A stretch of DNA of 62,124 nucleotides from CAZLBC01 sp964557575. GTDB lineage: Bacteria > Planctomycetota > Phycisphaerae > SM23-33. Under the pieces are notes generated by a model that had not been told where the DNA came from, did no database searches, and saw only the letters and a list, made by a program, of their open reading frames with translations. Of this stretch, positions 26,166 to 36,084 are shown piece by piece. The stretch lies in the NCBI GenBank assembly GCA_964557575.1, contig CAZLBC010000022.1:1-62124 (forward strand), written 5' to 3'. The translations under genes were made by a program, and so were the position numbers. The number at the start of each line of letters is the position of its first letter. Within the stretch, counting starts at the first letter, position 1.

Positions 26166-26723
26166 TCACTCGAGATTGGCGTGCCGCGATTGGAACGCGG
26201 AGGCGTCGAGTTTCATGTTTTCGAAGAGAACGTTGAACACCGAGTCTAGACAGAGACTGGCCGCATGCTCGAAAACAGATGCCCTGAGTACAATGTCGCC
26301 CTCGACCGGCGGGATATGCACCACCAGGTCAGCGCCCTCGGTCAGTTCTGATCCCGGCTCGCTCGTGAGAACGGCGGTCGTCGCACCAAGCTCCCGTGCC
26401 CGCTTCGTCAGGTAACCGGTATACCCGGTGGCACCCGTACAACTGACGGCGACCAGCAGGTCCCCCTGTTCCGCGGCCGGGGTGGTGGTGTCGCCGGGAA
26501 CGTAGGACATAAATCCCGCGTGCATCAGCCGCATGGCGAACATCCGCGCCACCAGGCCGCTTCTTCCCGCGCCGGTCACGAACACGCGATTCGCGTTCAG
26601 AATGAGGTTCGACAGTTCCGCAAAACCGTTCCAGTCGACTTCGCCGGTCAGCGTCTCGATGCGCTCCAGCAGTGCGTGGCCCGCCTCGCGGATCGCGTCA
26701 GTCGTTATGTTCTTTGATCGCAT
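26166..26723 (-). CDS. hxlB: 6-phospho-3-hexuloisomerase (PHI)
   Basis: A 185-residue SIS-domain isomerase. The motifs NRVFVTGAGRSGLVARMFAM, TTTPAAEQGDLLVAVSCTG and LTEGADLVVHI are those of PHI/HxlB. It interconverts D-arabino-3-hexulose 6-phosphate and fructose 6-phosphate, the second step of the ribulose monophosphate pathway. Its start lies inside the 3' end of hxlA (26-base overlap), a classic translationally coupled hxlAB order. Length is normal. In a heterotroph without methanol genes in view the pair may serve formaldehyde detoxification or pentose synthesis. Confidence 0.93.
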   Translation of the reverse strand: MRSKNITTDAIREAGHALLERIETLTGEVDWNGFAELSNLILNANRVFVTGAGRSGLVARMFAMRLMHAGFMSYVPGDTTTPAAEQGDLLVAVSCTGATGYTGYLTKRARELGATTAVLTSEPGSELTEGADLVVHIPPVEGDIVLRASVFEHAASLCLDSVFNVLFENMKLDASAFQSRHANLE

Positions 26724-28023
26724 CCGCAGCGCCTTTCTTTTCCCATCGCTTGAGGTTCACGACTGTCGCCAGCGTCGAGTTTCCATCGGTGATCTCAGCT
26801 CGAATACGGTTCTCGGTCTCGAGTATATCCGCCGCCCGGTTGGCGAGTTCGACGGCGCGGGCCGCCGGGATCACCATGACCCCGTCGTCGTCGGCGATGA
26901 TCCAGTCTCCCGGCATCACCCGGGTGCCGGCAATAACCACCGGCACGTTTATCGTACCGAGACCGTGGGGATCGCCCGCGTGGCTCGTCACGTGTTTTGT
27001 CCAGACCGGAAAACCCAGCTTTCGAATGTCACCGGAGTCCCGAACCGCACCGTTGACGACCAGCCCCGCCAACCCCTTGTTCAGGGCGCTCTCGCTGGCG
27101 AGTTCTCCCCATACCGCGGGGGGAACGCCGGCCGCATCAACGACCAGGATGTCACCCGCGGCGGCCGTGTCGATCGCCTCCACGGGCTTTGCCCAGTCGC
27201 CGGGAACGGTTCGCACGGTGACGGCGGGGCCGCAGGCGAAAAGACCGGGCTGCAGCGGTCGGATCCCCGCCAGGCAGGGAGCACGGTGCGCACCGTCGGA
27301 AACATTGCTCGTGCGAACGGACCGGAGAATCTCCCTGATAGCAGCCGGGGTGGCCCGCTTGAAATGCTCGGATGCGACCGGTTCGCCGCTGTCCAGGGCC
27401 GCCCTGATCGCGGCGGCGGCGGCCGTGACGTCCCGGGCCTTGATGACGGCGCCCCCGACGACGATCACGTCGGCGCCGGCGGCGGCCGCCGTCGGAGCCG
27501 TTTCGCTGTTGAGCCCCCCCGCCGCGGCGAGTTGGATGTCGGTCGCGGCCCGTATCCGGGCAAGCTCGTCTACCGCGCTGCCGCCTTCCATCTGGCGGTC
27601 TATCGCGCAGTGCACGTCCACCCGGCCGCATCCCAGCTCGGAAACCAGGCGTGCAGCCGCCACCGGATCCGCTGTTCCGATCAGGTCGGCGGCGACGGCG
27701 ATCCCGTAGTGCCCCCCGGCATCCACGCACTGGCGAATCGTTGCCCGGGAGGCGACCGCCAGGACCGTCATGACGTCGGCCCCGGCGCTGGCCGCTGCTT
27801 CAGCTTCTATCTTTCCGGCATCCATGGTCTTTGTATCGGCCACGATGGGGACCCCGGGGAAACGATCTCGCAGGGCCCTGACCGCATCGAGACCCTCGCT
27901 TTTAATCAGCGGGGTGCCGGCCTCGAGCATATCCGCACCGCCTTCCATCGCCGCGTCGGCGACGCGCAGGGCCCGGTCGAGTTCCAGGAAATCAAGCGCT
28001 ACTTGGAGCTGTGTCTTTTTCAT
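26698..28023 (-). CDS. hxlA: Bifunctional 3-hexulose-6-phosphate synthase / RraA-like protein
   Basis: The ATG at 28023 matches the family N-terminus (KKTQLQVALDFLEL); an upstream GTG at 28059 is less fitting. Residues 1-210 are a TIM-barrel HPS: MLEAGTPLIKSEGLDAVRAL, IVADTKTMDAGKIEAEAA, DVHCAIDRQMEGG and VIVVGGAVIKARD. HPS condenses formaldehyde with ribulose 5-phosphate. Residues about 235-430 are an RraA-like domain: CGPAVTVRTVPGDWAK, GDILVVDAAGVPPAVWGEL, GLAGLVVNGAVRDSGDIRKL and MPGDWIIADDDGVMVIP. Such HPS-RraA fusions are known, but the role of the second half is unclear: an RNase E inhibitor-like or class II aldolase-like function are both possible. It starts the hxlAB operon, 127 bases after a strong terminator. 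Confidence 0.93.
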   Translation of the reverse strand: MKKTQLQVALDFLELDRALRVADAAMEGGADMLEAGTPLIKSEGLDAVRALRDRFPGVPIVADTKTMDAGKIEAEAAASAGADVMTVLAVASRATIRQCVDAGGHYGIAVAADLIGTADPVAAARLVSELGCGRVDVHCAIDRQMEGGSAVDELARIRAATDIQLAAAGGLNSETAPTAAAAGADVIVVGGAVIKARDVTAAAAAIRAALDSGEPVASEHFKRATPAAIREILRSVRTSNVSDGAHRAPCLAGIRPLQPGLFACGPAVTVRTVPGDWAKPVEAIDTAAAGDILVVDAAGVPPAVWGELASESALNKGLAGLVVNGAVRDSGDIRKLGFPVWTKHVTSHAGDPHGLGTINVPVVIAGTRVMPGDWIIADDDGVMVIPAARAVELANRAADILETENRIRAEITDGNSTLATVVNLKRWEKKGAADAIKEHND

Positions 28024-28149
28024 GTTATTTGTTGCCGGCACGCGGCGGAAATGTCGCACGGCGACCGGCGGCGTTCTATGCTAATCCCGAATATCATACG
28101 CGGCAAGATCGAGATGATGAAAAACATTATTCGCTATCTCACGGAAAGG
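28024..28149 (-). promoter_or_regulatory. Leader and possible promoter of the hxlAB operon
   Basis: Read on the minus strand, TTGCCG is followed 17 bases later by TAGCAT, a modest promoter candidate between the terminator of the upstream RNA element and the hxlA start. No clear ribosome site precedes the ATG. The alternative is read-through from the promoter at 28273-28299, which would make the hairpins at 28159-28250 an attenuator. Confidence 0.35.
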
Positions 28150-28266
28150 TAAAAAAGAAGCGACGTCCAAGTGGAGGGAGACTCAGACGTCGCTATTAGC
28201 TGCGTCCCAAATAGCAGGTGGAGGGAGACCTGCATTATCTTGGGTGCAGCGGATATAGAATCTACT
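28150..28266 (-). ncRNA. Candidate sRNA with two hairpins carrying identical C-rich loops
   Basis: On the minus strand a roughly 115-nt RNA would fold into two hairpins. The first (28250 to 28199) has GCTGC/GCAGC and CCCAA/TTGGG outer pairs and a 6-bp inner stem GCAGGT/ACCTGC; its 8-nt loop reads CTCCCTCC. The second (28194 to 28159) has a perfect 9-bp stem AGCGACGTC/GACGTCGCT and presents the same CTCCCTCC loop. It is followed by TCTTTTTT (28158-28151), a textbook rho-independent terminator. CCTCC is complementary to Shine-Dalgarno sequences, so the loops could pair with ribosome sites, similar in logic to alphaproteobacterial CcsR/cuckoo RNAs. It may instead be the terminator of nrdJ or an attenuator for hxlA. 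Confidence 0.6.
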
Positions 28267-28272
28267 TTAACA

Positions 28273-28299
28273 AGTATACTACTTACAAACCGATTTCAA
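28273..28299 (-). promoter_or_regulatory. Promoter candidate for the twin-hairpin RNA
   Basis: On the minus strand TTGAAA (28299-28294) and TATACT (28278-28273) are spaced by 15 bases, short but within the tolerated range. A start about 7 bases after the -10 would lie near 28266, giving an RNA that ends at the T-tract at 28151. The gap up to the nrdJ stop at 28392 is otherwise AT-rich and empty. Confidence 0.45.
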
Positions 28300-28391
28300 C
28301 CAGATTCTTAAAAAAAACATAATATTTTTAGAGAATGCGACACGCGCACATATCGGTCGGCGCGCAACCGACGTGGTGGGGATCAACCGGT

Positions 28392-31300
28392 TCAACTGCA
28401 GCCCAGCGAACTGCCGCAATTAAAGCATTTGTAACAATTTCCGTTTCTGACGGTAATCGACCCGCATTCCGGGCAGGGAGGGGCATCCTGCTGAAACTGC
28501 GAAAACTGCCCGCAACGGTCCGTCTCGGTCGCCGTCATCTGGGAAACGCGGGTCTCGGTCCCGGTAGACGTCATAAGGCCGCCGCCGTTCGTCCCGGACG
28601 TTTTTCCCGGTATCAGGGAGTCGAGTAAAATACCGGCAGGCTCTCCGTCGTCCTTGAGGAGAACCTGCCGGTTTCGGCCAGATTCCGAGACAATGTCATC
28701 ATCCGTGACGGCCTCGGGCGCTGCCTCATCTGGTTCCGCTGCAGGTGCTGTACGTTCTTTCGTTTCCTTCTTGAGCGGGCTCGGACGCGCCGGCTCCTGA
28801 TCTTCCGTTTTCAGGGGTTCACCACCGTCGCCGTCGTCGCCCGCGATAAACGTCTGTTCGAGCCATCTGAAAATGTAGTCGACGATACTCTTGGCGAAGG
28901 GAATGTTCCGGTTGGTGGTCATGCCGCTCGGTTCAAACCGCTGGTGGGTGAACTTGTTGACCAGGGCGGTCAGCGGAACACCGTACTGCAGGCAGAGGCT
29001 GGTGGCGGTGGCAAAAACGTCCATCATGCCGCCGACCGTTGATCCCTCCTTCGCCATCGAAACAAAGAGTTCTCCGGGTTGACCGTCCTCGTACAGGCCC
29101 ACCGTGATATACCCTTCATGTCCGGCCACGTCAAACTTGTGGGTCATGCTGGGACGGGTCGCCGGCAGTCGGCGGCGGTGGGGCGACCGTCGCGCCTCAT
29201 CGAGTTGCTCTTCGCTGATGTTGATCATTCCCTCAATAGCCTGGGGCAGCTTGATTTTACCGGCGCGGGCCTTTACCTGTGATGTATTCAGCGGCTGGGT
29301 GCGCTTGCTCCCGTCCCGGTAGATGGCAATGGCCTTCAACCCGAGCTTCCAGGATTCTATATAGGCGTTTGTGATCTGCTCCACGGTCGCCTCGTTGGGA
29401 ACATTGACCGTCTTGGAAATAGCGCCCGAAATGAACGGCTGCGCCGCGGCCATCATCTTGATATGGCCCATGTAGTGTATCGACCGGCTTCCCTTCGGGG
29501 GTTTGAAGGCGCAGTCGAACACCTTAAGGTGCCCCTCCTTTATATGCGGCGCTTCCTCGATCGAATCGTTTTCGTTGATGAAATCGATGATATCGCTGAT
29601 TTGCTCCTTGCTGTAACCCAGCCTTTCAAGGGCCAGCGGCACGCTCCGGTTGACGATCTTGAACATGCCGCCACCGGAAAGGTTCTTGTACTTGACCAAC
29701 GCGATGTCCGGCTCGATCCCCGTCGTGTCGCAGTCCATCATGAAGCCGATGGTGCCCGTGGGAGCGAGAACGGTCGCCTGCGCGTTGCGGTAACCGGACG
29801 TGCCGCCCGCGGCGACGGCATCGTCCCAGGCCTTCGCAGCGGCACCGAGAAGTTCCTCCGGGCAGTGCTCGGGATCGATATCGTCCACCGCGACCCGGTG
29901 CTTCTTCATCACCCGGTTCATTGCGCGGCGGTTCTTGTAGAACATGCGGAAGGAACCCAACTGCCCGGCCAGTTCTGCGCTGGTCGCATAGGCGGTGGCG
30001 GTAAGGATCGCCGTAATCGCGGCCGCCGTCGCCCGTCCCCCGTCGCTGTCGTAGGGCTTGCCGAGAGACATCAGCAGCGCGCCGAGGTTCGCATATCCCA
30101 AGCCCAGGGGGCGATAATCGTGGCTGTTCCGGCAGATGCGCTCGCTGGGGTAGCTGGCGTGGTCGATGACGATGTCCTGAGCGATAATGAACAGCCGGAC
30201 GGCGGCCCGAAATCGATCCACATCGAAGGTGCCGTCTTCCCGGGAAAACTTCATGAGATTGAGACTGGCGAGGTTGCAGGCCGAGTCGTTGATGAACATG
30301 TACTCGCTGCAGGGATTGGACGCCTTGATCTCGCAGGTCTCCGAGCAGGTGTGCCAGGAATTGATCGTGGTATGAAACTGTATCCCGGGGTCCCCGCAGA
30401 TGTGGGTGCCCGCGGCTATCTTGCTCAGGAGTTCCCGGGCGTTGTACGTTTCGCACGGCTGGCCGTCCGTTATCCGGTACGTGGCCCATTCCTGGTCGTC
30501 GATCGCCGCCTGCATAAACTCGTCGGTCGCGCGGACCGAGAAATTGGCGTTCTGGAACATGACCGAGGAGTACGCTTCACCATTGAACGATCCGTCGTAT
30601 CCCTCCTCGATGAGGGCCCATGCCTTCTTTTCCTCATCCCCCTTGGCCTCGATGAATTCCCGTATATCGGGGTGGTCGCACCGCAGCGACTGCATCTTGG
30701 CGGCCCGCCGGGTTTTCCCGCCCGACTTGATGACGGAGGCCACCTGGTCGTAGACCCGCATGAAACTCAGCGGACCGGACGGCGTGCCGCCGCTCGACAG
30801 CTTTTCCCGGCTCGATCGCAGCGTCGAGAGGTCGGTCCCGGTACCGCTGCCGTGCTTGAAGAGCATCGCTTCCTGCGCGGCCAGGCGCATGATGTCTTCC
30901 ATGTTGTCTTCAACCGACTGGATGAAACAGGCCGAGACCTGGGGCTGTTCATACCCGTTTTCCGTCCTGACGGGGTATTGCCGGCTGAAATCCCAGTGAT
31001 ACCCGTTCTCACCGCCGTCGATGCCGTACTGGTGGCGCAGCCCGACGTTGAACCAGACGGGCGAATTGAAGGCGCCGTGCTGGTTCAGGCAGAGCCATGT
31101 CAACTCACGGTAAAACAACTCCGCGTCGTTTTCCGACGCGAAAATATTGTCCTCAACGCCCCAGTCGGTGATGGTGCGCGTGACCCGGTGGATCAACTGG
31201 CGTATCGACGTCTCGCGCAGGTCGGTGTTCTGGGGACCGTAGAAATACTTGCTGACCACCACGTTCGTCGCCAGCGGGGACCAGTCGGCGGGCACCTCCA

Positions 31301-31511
31301 CCTCGCCCTGCTCAAAGATGCTGTTGCCGGAGTCGTCGTTGATTTTGGCGGAGCGTTTCTCCCAGCTGACCGTATCGAACGGGTTTTCGATACCGTTGGT
31401 GAAAACCGGTTTTACTTCTATCCCCTCGCCTGCGGTTTCACCCTTCTTGTCGTTTGTGTTTTCCCCTTTACCATTATCGGCGGACGACGCCTTTCGTATT
31501 TTACCTGCCAT
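28392..31511 (-). CDS. nrdJ: Class II (B12-dependent) ribonucleoside-diphosphate reductase NrdJ
   Basis: The ATG at 31511 is chosen because GGAG lies 9 bases upstream; an in-frame ATG at 31532 has none. The 1039-residue enzyme reduces ribonucleotides with adenosylcobalamin as radical source. Family marks: WLCLNQHGAFNSPVWFNVGL, CFIQSVEDNMEDIM, MLFKHGSGTGTDLSTLR, the glycyl-free catalytic NPCSEYMFINDSACNLASLN, and ATVLAPTGTIGFMMDCDTTG. A C-terminal zinc-ribbon-like segment (CPECGSITVRNGNCYKCFNC, then GCS) ends the protein and may provide the redox-active cysteines. It works aerobically or anaerobically and supplies dNTPs. No nrdA/B is nearby. Confidence 0.96.
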   Translation of the reverse strand: MAGKIRKASSADNGKGENTNDKKGETAGEGIEVKPVFTNGIENPFDTVSWEKRSAKINDDSGNSIFEQGEVEVPADWSPLATNVVVSKYFYGPQNTDLRETSIRQLIHRVTRTITDWGVEDNIFASENDAELFYRELTWLCLNQHGAFNSPVWFNVGLRHQYGIDGGENGYHWDFSRQYPVRTENGYEQPQVSACFIQSVEDNMEDIMRLAAQEAMLFKHGSGTGTDLSTLRSSREKLSSGGTPSGPLSFMRVYDQVASVIKSGGKTRRAAKMQSLRCDHPDIREFIEAKGDEEKKAWALIEEGYDGSFNGEAYSSVMFQNANFSVRATDEFMQAAIDDQEWATYRITDGQPCETYNARELLSKIAAGTHICGDPGIQFHTTINSWHTCSETCEIKASNPCSEYMFINDSACNLASLNLMKFSREDGTFDVDRFRAAVRLFIIAQDIVIDHASYPSERICRNSHDYRPLGLGYANLGALLMSLGKPYDSDGGRATAAAITAILTATAYATSAELAGQLGSFRMFYKNRRAMNRVMKKHRVAVDDIDPEHCPEELLGAAAKAWDDAVAAGGTSGYRNAQATVLAPTGTIGFMMDCDTTGIEPDIALVKYKNLSGGGMFKIVNRSVPLALERLGYSKEQISDIIDFINENDSIEEAPHIKEGHLKVFDCAFKPPKGSRSIHYMGHIKMMAAAQPFISGAISKTVNVPNEATVEQITNAYIESWKLGLKAIAIYRDGSKRTQPLNTSQVKARAGKIKLPQAIEGMINISEEQLDEARRSPHRRRLPATRPSMTHKFDVAGHEGYITVGLYEDGQPGELFVSMAKEGSTVGGMMDVFATATSLCLQYGVPLTALVNKFTHQRFEPSGMTTNRNIPFAKSIVDYIFRWLEQTFIAGDDGDGGEPLKTEDQEPARPSPLKKETKERTAPAAEPDEAAPEAVTDDDIVSESGRNRQVLLKDDGEPAGILLDSLIPGKTSGTNGGGLMTSTGTETRVSQMTATETDRCGQFSQFQQDAPPCPECGSITVRNGNCYKCFNCGSSLGCS

Positions 31512-31598
31512 ATCCCTAAGCTCCGCTCCCATAAAAATGACTTTGCAAGGGGTTAATGCTGCCTCACCAAGAGGAGTTCCGCTTCACAAGAAAGACTG

Positions 31599-31648
31599 AG
31601 TATATTCAATATATTGTAGCATTCAAGGCAAAACTATCCAAAATGTAG
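31599..31648 (-). promoter_or_regulatory. nrdJ promoter with two NrdR-type boxes
   Basis: On the minus strand TTGAAT (31626-31621) and TATACT (31604-31599) are spaced by 16. Between them lies the perfect palindrome CAATATATTG (31607-31616), which fits the NrdR core CWATATATWG at every position. A second, 8/10 match (CTACATTTTG on the minus strand, 31648-31639) is centred 32 bases away, about three helical turns, as in known tandem NrdR sites. This predicts repression of nrdJ by NrdR when dNTPs are plentiful. The nrdR gene is not in this window. Confidence 0.7.
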
Positions 31649-31943
31649 TGGTTTTTTCTATTTCAATAACTCGCAAGGGATTGGAGAGAGAAGAATTTTC
31701 GGTCCCGAAATTACTCACAGAAAACAACAGGCCTGCGAGCTTAATACAGACCCTGTTCACCGCGGTGCAGATCCGGGGGTTTAGAACGCCCGGCATGATA
31801 CGCCGGTCCTGTCCTGCCCGGTAAAGGAGGGCCTGCTGAACACGTCGGCCGTCGGCGAGAAAGAGACGCTATTTCGCGAATCAAGGAAGTCGAAGCAGGC
31901 GATTCTACACGAATGGTCGATGGAGACTGACGATGATTCGTGG
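31649..31943. other. Intergenic sequence without recognised features
   Basis: Between the nrdJ control region and the terminator of the SGLT-type gene there are about 295 bases, first AT-rich, then GC-rich from about 31740. I see no protein-like frame, RNA gene or repeat in it. Confidence 0.5.
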
Positions 31944-31969
31944 AAAAAGGTCCTTTCGCAGACAGGCCC
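31944..31969 (-). terminator. Rho-independent terminator of the araB/SGLT operon
   Basis: On the minus strand GGGCCT pairs with AGGACC (one mismatch), followed at once by TTTTT. It begins 8 bases after the transporter stop codon, the expected place for the end of the operon. Confidence 0.55.
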
Positions 31970-31976
31970 GAATTGT

Positions 31977-34058
<2,082 letters not shown>

Positions 34059-34189
34059 CTCGTCTCTTCCTTATTGCTGATATACCACCCGTCCCGCGGG
34101 CGGGCGCGTGTTCTCACGCGGCAAGTATATACAATCGAACGCCCCGTGTTGAGTCTATTATGCCGCGCCGGCGGGAAAACCCGGCGCCG

Positions 34190-35866
34190 TCACGCCCGGT
34201 CCTTGATGTCCAGCAGTTCCTTCATGACCGGCTGCAGGTCGATTCCCGCACCCGCCACGCCGAAGGCGTCGTGGAGCCGGCGGTAGAGGCCGAACAGTTC
34301 GTCGTAGACCCTCGTGTTTTCCGGGTCGGGCTCGTACCGTTCCGCGAGGACGCCCGTCATCTTCTCCATGGCATCCTCGCAGGTCGCGTAACCGCCGGCG
34401 GCCGCGCCCGCGACCACCGCCCCGGCGACGGCTGCGCCGAGCGCGGCCGACTGTTCGCTGGCGGAGAGCTCCATGGTCCGGCCGTAGACGTCCGCGTACA
34501 TCTGCATCAGCAGGGGGCTCTTGTACGGGATGCCCCCGCAGTTGACGACCCGCTCCACCTGCACCCCGTATTCCGCCAGCCGCTCGGATATCATGCGGGC
34601 CCCGAACGCCGTCGCCTCGAGCAGGGCCCGGTAGATCTCGCCGGCGGTCGAGCCGAGGGTCAGGCCGGCCACCAGGCCGGTCAGACGCTGGTCGACCAGG
34701 ACCGTGCGGTTGCCGTTCATCCAGTCCAGGGCCAGCAGGCCGCTCTGCCCGGGCCGCAGGGACCGGGCCTCCGCCTCCAGCCGCTCGAACACCCCGTCCG
34801 CGTCGCCGCCGCCGACGATCATGCCGGCGAACCAGCCGAAGATGTCCCCCACCGCCGACTGGCCCGCCTCCAGCCCGTAGTGGCCGGGAAGGACCGACCC
34901 GGGGACGATCCCGCAGAGTCCCGGGATGTCGGGCAGTTCCGCCGAATCGGGTACGACCATGATATCGCAGGTCGACGTGCCGACGTTCCTGACCAGGACC
35001 CCGGGCCCGATGCCGCAGCCGACGCCGCCGAGGTGGGCGTCGAAGGCCCCCACGGCCACGGGGATGCCCGCCGGCACGCCCATCTTCTCGGCCCACTGCG
35101 GCGCCAGGTCGCCGGCCTTCTCGTCGACGGCAAAGGCCGTGTCCGGCAGCGCGGCGCGCAGCGCGGCGAGGCGGGGATCCAGCATCGCCAGGAATTCCGC
35201 GTCGGGATACCCGCCCCACGCTTCGTTGAAGAGGGCCTTGTGGCCCGCGGCGCACACGCAGCGCTTGATCTCCGCGGGATCAGTAATGCCGCACAGCGTC
35301 GCGGGGATCCAGTCGGCGATCTCCACCCAGGTCGCCGCCGCGGCGAAGACCGTCTCGTTGACGTTCAGGCAGTGCCAGACCTTCGCCCAGAACCACTCAG
35401 ATGAATAGCGCCCGCCGATCTTGGCGAAATAGTGCGGCCGGTGTTCGGGTCCGACCCGGTTGATTTCGGCCGCCTCGGCGTGCGCGGTGTGGTCTTTCCA
35501 GAGCCAGACCAGGGCGTCGGGGTCGCCGGCGAACGCGTCGGTGAAGGCCAGCGGCGTCCCCGCGGCATCGAGCGGGAGGGGAGAACTGCCGGTGGTGTCA
35601 ACGCCGATACCGATAACCGAACCCGGATCGAAGTCCCCCGCTTCCGCGGCCTGCGCCGCTGCCCCGGCGACCGCCGCGCAGAAACCGTCGATGTAGTCCT
35701 GCGGGTGCTGCCGGGCGCGGTTGTGATCGGCGGGGTCGGTGATCACCCCGTCTTCGCCGTGGGGATAGCGGAAGACGTTCTCGCCGACCTGCTTGCCGGT
35801 TTCCACGTCGACGATGACCGCCCGGACGGAGGCGGTCCCGAAGTCAAGACCGATACTGTATTTCAT
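34190..35866 (-). CDS. araB: Ribulokinase
   Basis: The ATG at 35866 gives the FGGY-kinase N-terminus MKYSIGLDFGTASVRAVIVD (558 residues). The motifs SVIGIGVDTTGSSPLPLDA, VRNVGTSTCDIMVV and AGQSAVGDIFGWFAGMI are those of AraB-type ribulokinases. It phosphorylates L- (or D-)ribulose to the 5-phosphate with ATP. It is followed by the SGLT-type transporter, and a GH62-like arabinofuranosidase lies 3 kb away, so an arabinose pathway is likely; araA and araD are not in the window. A GAAGG sequence about 10 bases before the ATG serves as a weak ribosome site. Confidence 0.92.
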   Translation of the reverse strand: MKYSIGLDFGTASVRAVIVDVETGKQVGENVFRYPHGEDGVITDPADHNRARQHPQDYIDGFCAAVAGAAAQAAEAGDFDPGSVIGIGVDTTGSSPLPLDAAGTPLAFTDAFAGDPDALVWLWKDHTAHAEAAEINRVGPEHRPHYFAKIGGRYSSEWFWAKVWHCLNVNETVFAAAATWVEIADWIPATLCGITDPAEIKRCVCAAGHKALFNEAWGGYPDAEFLAMLDPRLAALRAALPDTAFAVDEKAGDLAPQWAEKMGVPAGIPVAVGAFDAHLGGVGCGIGPGVLVRNVGTSTCDIMVVPDSAELPDIPGLCGIVPGSVLPGHYGLEAGQSAVGDIFGWFAGMIVGGGDADGVFERLEAEARSLRPGQSGLLALDWMNGNRTVLVDQRLTGLVAGLTLGSTAGEIYRALLEATAFGARMISERLAEYGVQVERVVNCGGIPYKSPLLMQMYADVYGRTMELSASEQSAALGAAVAGAVVAGAAAGGYATCEDAMEKMTGVLAERYEPDPENTRVYDELFGLYRRLHDAFGVAGAGIDLQPVMKELLDIKDRA

Positions 35867-35889
35867 GAGGGTGCCTTCTGATACCGGAA

Positions 35890-35943
35890 ATAGGTACATA
35901 CAAATTTTGTCTATTTGTTAACATATCGAAACGCCGAAGTCAA
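35890..35943 (-). promoter_or_regulatory. araB promoter and operator-like dyads
   Basis: On the minus strand TTGACT (35943-35938) and TAACAA (17-base spacer) form a promoter. The dyad ACAAAT/ATTTGT (35900-35905, 35913-35918) overlaps its start region. A 16-mer at 35890-35905 reads ATTTGTATGTACCTAT on the minus strand, 13 of 16 matching the Bacillus AraR box ATTTGTACGTACAAAT as I recall it. An arabinose-responsive GntR-type repressor is a fair but unproven reading. Confidence 0.45.
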
Positions 35944-36048
35944 TCGGTCTTTTTCGCCGTTCGGCATACATTGATCCCACCGGATATCGGTTGTATATCC
36001 TCCCGGTGCTAATTTCAATTCCGCGGGACAAAAATTCGGGAGTTCGGG

Positions 36049-36054
36049 TATAAT
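36049..36054 (+). promoter_or_regulatory. Perfect -10 box of the antiporter gene
   Basis: TATAAT lies 31 bases before the ATG at 36085; GGGACA, 18 bases upstream, is an acceptable -35. GTGAGGA serves as ribosome site. Confidence 0.45.
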
Positions 36055-36084
36055 ACCGCCGCGCGCAATGACAGGTGAGGATTA

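Noticed and set aside
28024..28059. GTG start of hxlA at 28059
   Set aside because: The family N-terminus begins at the ATG at 28023; the extra 12 residues are not conserved in character.
28171..28229. CRISPR-like repeats (GTGGAGGGAGAC twice)
   Set aside because: Only two copies, both inside hairpin loops, with no spacer array or cas genes.
31512..31740. Cobalamin riboswitch before nrdJ
   Set aside because: No B12-box-like sequence is visible and the interval is taken up by the promoter and NrdR-type boxes.
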